Below are positions 6,793 through 6,838 of a stretch of 6,838 nucleotides of DNA, piece after piece; the stretch's first letter is position 1, and each line of letters opens with the position of its first letter. A model generated the notes under the pieces. The model had not been told where the DNA came from, ran no database searches, and saw only the letters and a list, made by a program, of their open reading frames with translations. Source of the stretch: Chitinophagales bacterium. Its GTDB lineage: Bacteria; Bacteroidota; Bacteroidia; Chitinophagales; JADIYW01. Position numbers and translations under genes: made by a program. The stretch is from positions 1-6,838 of the forward strand of contig JADLAH010000159.1 in assembly GCA_020848315.1 (NCBI GenBank), written 5' to 3'.

Positions 6793-6838
6793 CCGTAATA
6801 TAATCAAATTTTATCAGATAAGGAAGAGGAGATGGGAG

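Larger units (their letters stand above)
6706..6838 (-). promoter_or_regulatory. leader region upstream of the operon's first visible gene
   Basis: This 133-base stretch has no supported gene. It is AT-rich near the start of the TerB-like gene and carries two small inverted repeats listed separately. I looked for a Bacteroidota -33 TTTG / -7 TAnnTTTG pair and found only partial matches (TTTG near 6807, TTTATTTG near 6740) at wrong spacing, so I do not place a promoter. The true operon start may lie here or to the right of the window. Confidence 0.4.

Noticed and set aside
6706..6807. Extended start of the TerB-like protein giving a hydrophobic N-terminus
   Set aside because: The extension runs through both leader inverted repeats and has no family support, though a membrane anchor cannot be fully excluded.
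6738..6812. Candidate Bacteroidota promoter elements on the minus strand
   Set aside because: Only isolated partial matches to TTTG and TAnnTTTG, none at a 17-23 nt spacing.

Overview
The window looks like one polycistronic, minus-strand operon from a Bacteroidota genome, probably Chitinophagaceae-like. That assignment is an inference from protein character, mid-range base composition, AT-rich start regions without Shine-Dalgarno sequences, and Bacteroidota-style tandem universal stress proteins. I did not run any search. Transcription runs from high to low coordinates, and every gene I can support is on the minus strand. No RNA gene, mobile element, CRISPR array or phage feature is visible.

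Layout in transcription order: (1) a short leader at 6706-6838 with two small inverted repeats; (2) a small TerB-like protein, 6316-6705; (3) a Na+/phosphate cotransporter with a PhoU-like tail, 4692-6302; (4) a YrbG-type Na+/Ca2+ exchanger, 3661-4668; (5, 6) two tandem-domain universal stress proteins, 2810-3649 and 1956-2804; (7) an M50 site-2-protease-type membrane metalloprotease with a C-terminal CBS pair, 855-1943; (8) the N-terminal third of a P-type (Ca2+-type) cation ATPase, which starts at 858 and runs off the left edge. Intergenic gaps are 13, 23, 11, 5 and 12 nt, and the last junction is an ATGA overlap, so all seven genes are probably co-transcribed and some are translationally coupled.

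Read together, the operon pairs ion handling (Na+, phosphate, and probably Ca2+ by two energetically different routes) with ATP or adenylate sensing (two Usp proteins with one intact ATP motif each, plus the CBS pair on the protease). A reasonable inference is a stress or energy-limitation module that adjusts ion gradients and phosphate. The M50-CBS plus tandem-Usp arrangement resembles the Rv2623-Rv2625c part of the Mycobacterium tuberculosis DosR dormancy regulon, where a P-type ATPase gene (ctpF) also belongs to the regulon. Individually the families are well known. The combination and its order are the feature worth following up, and I see no clearly new enzyme or defence system here.
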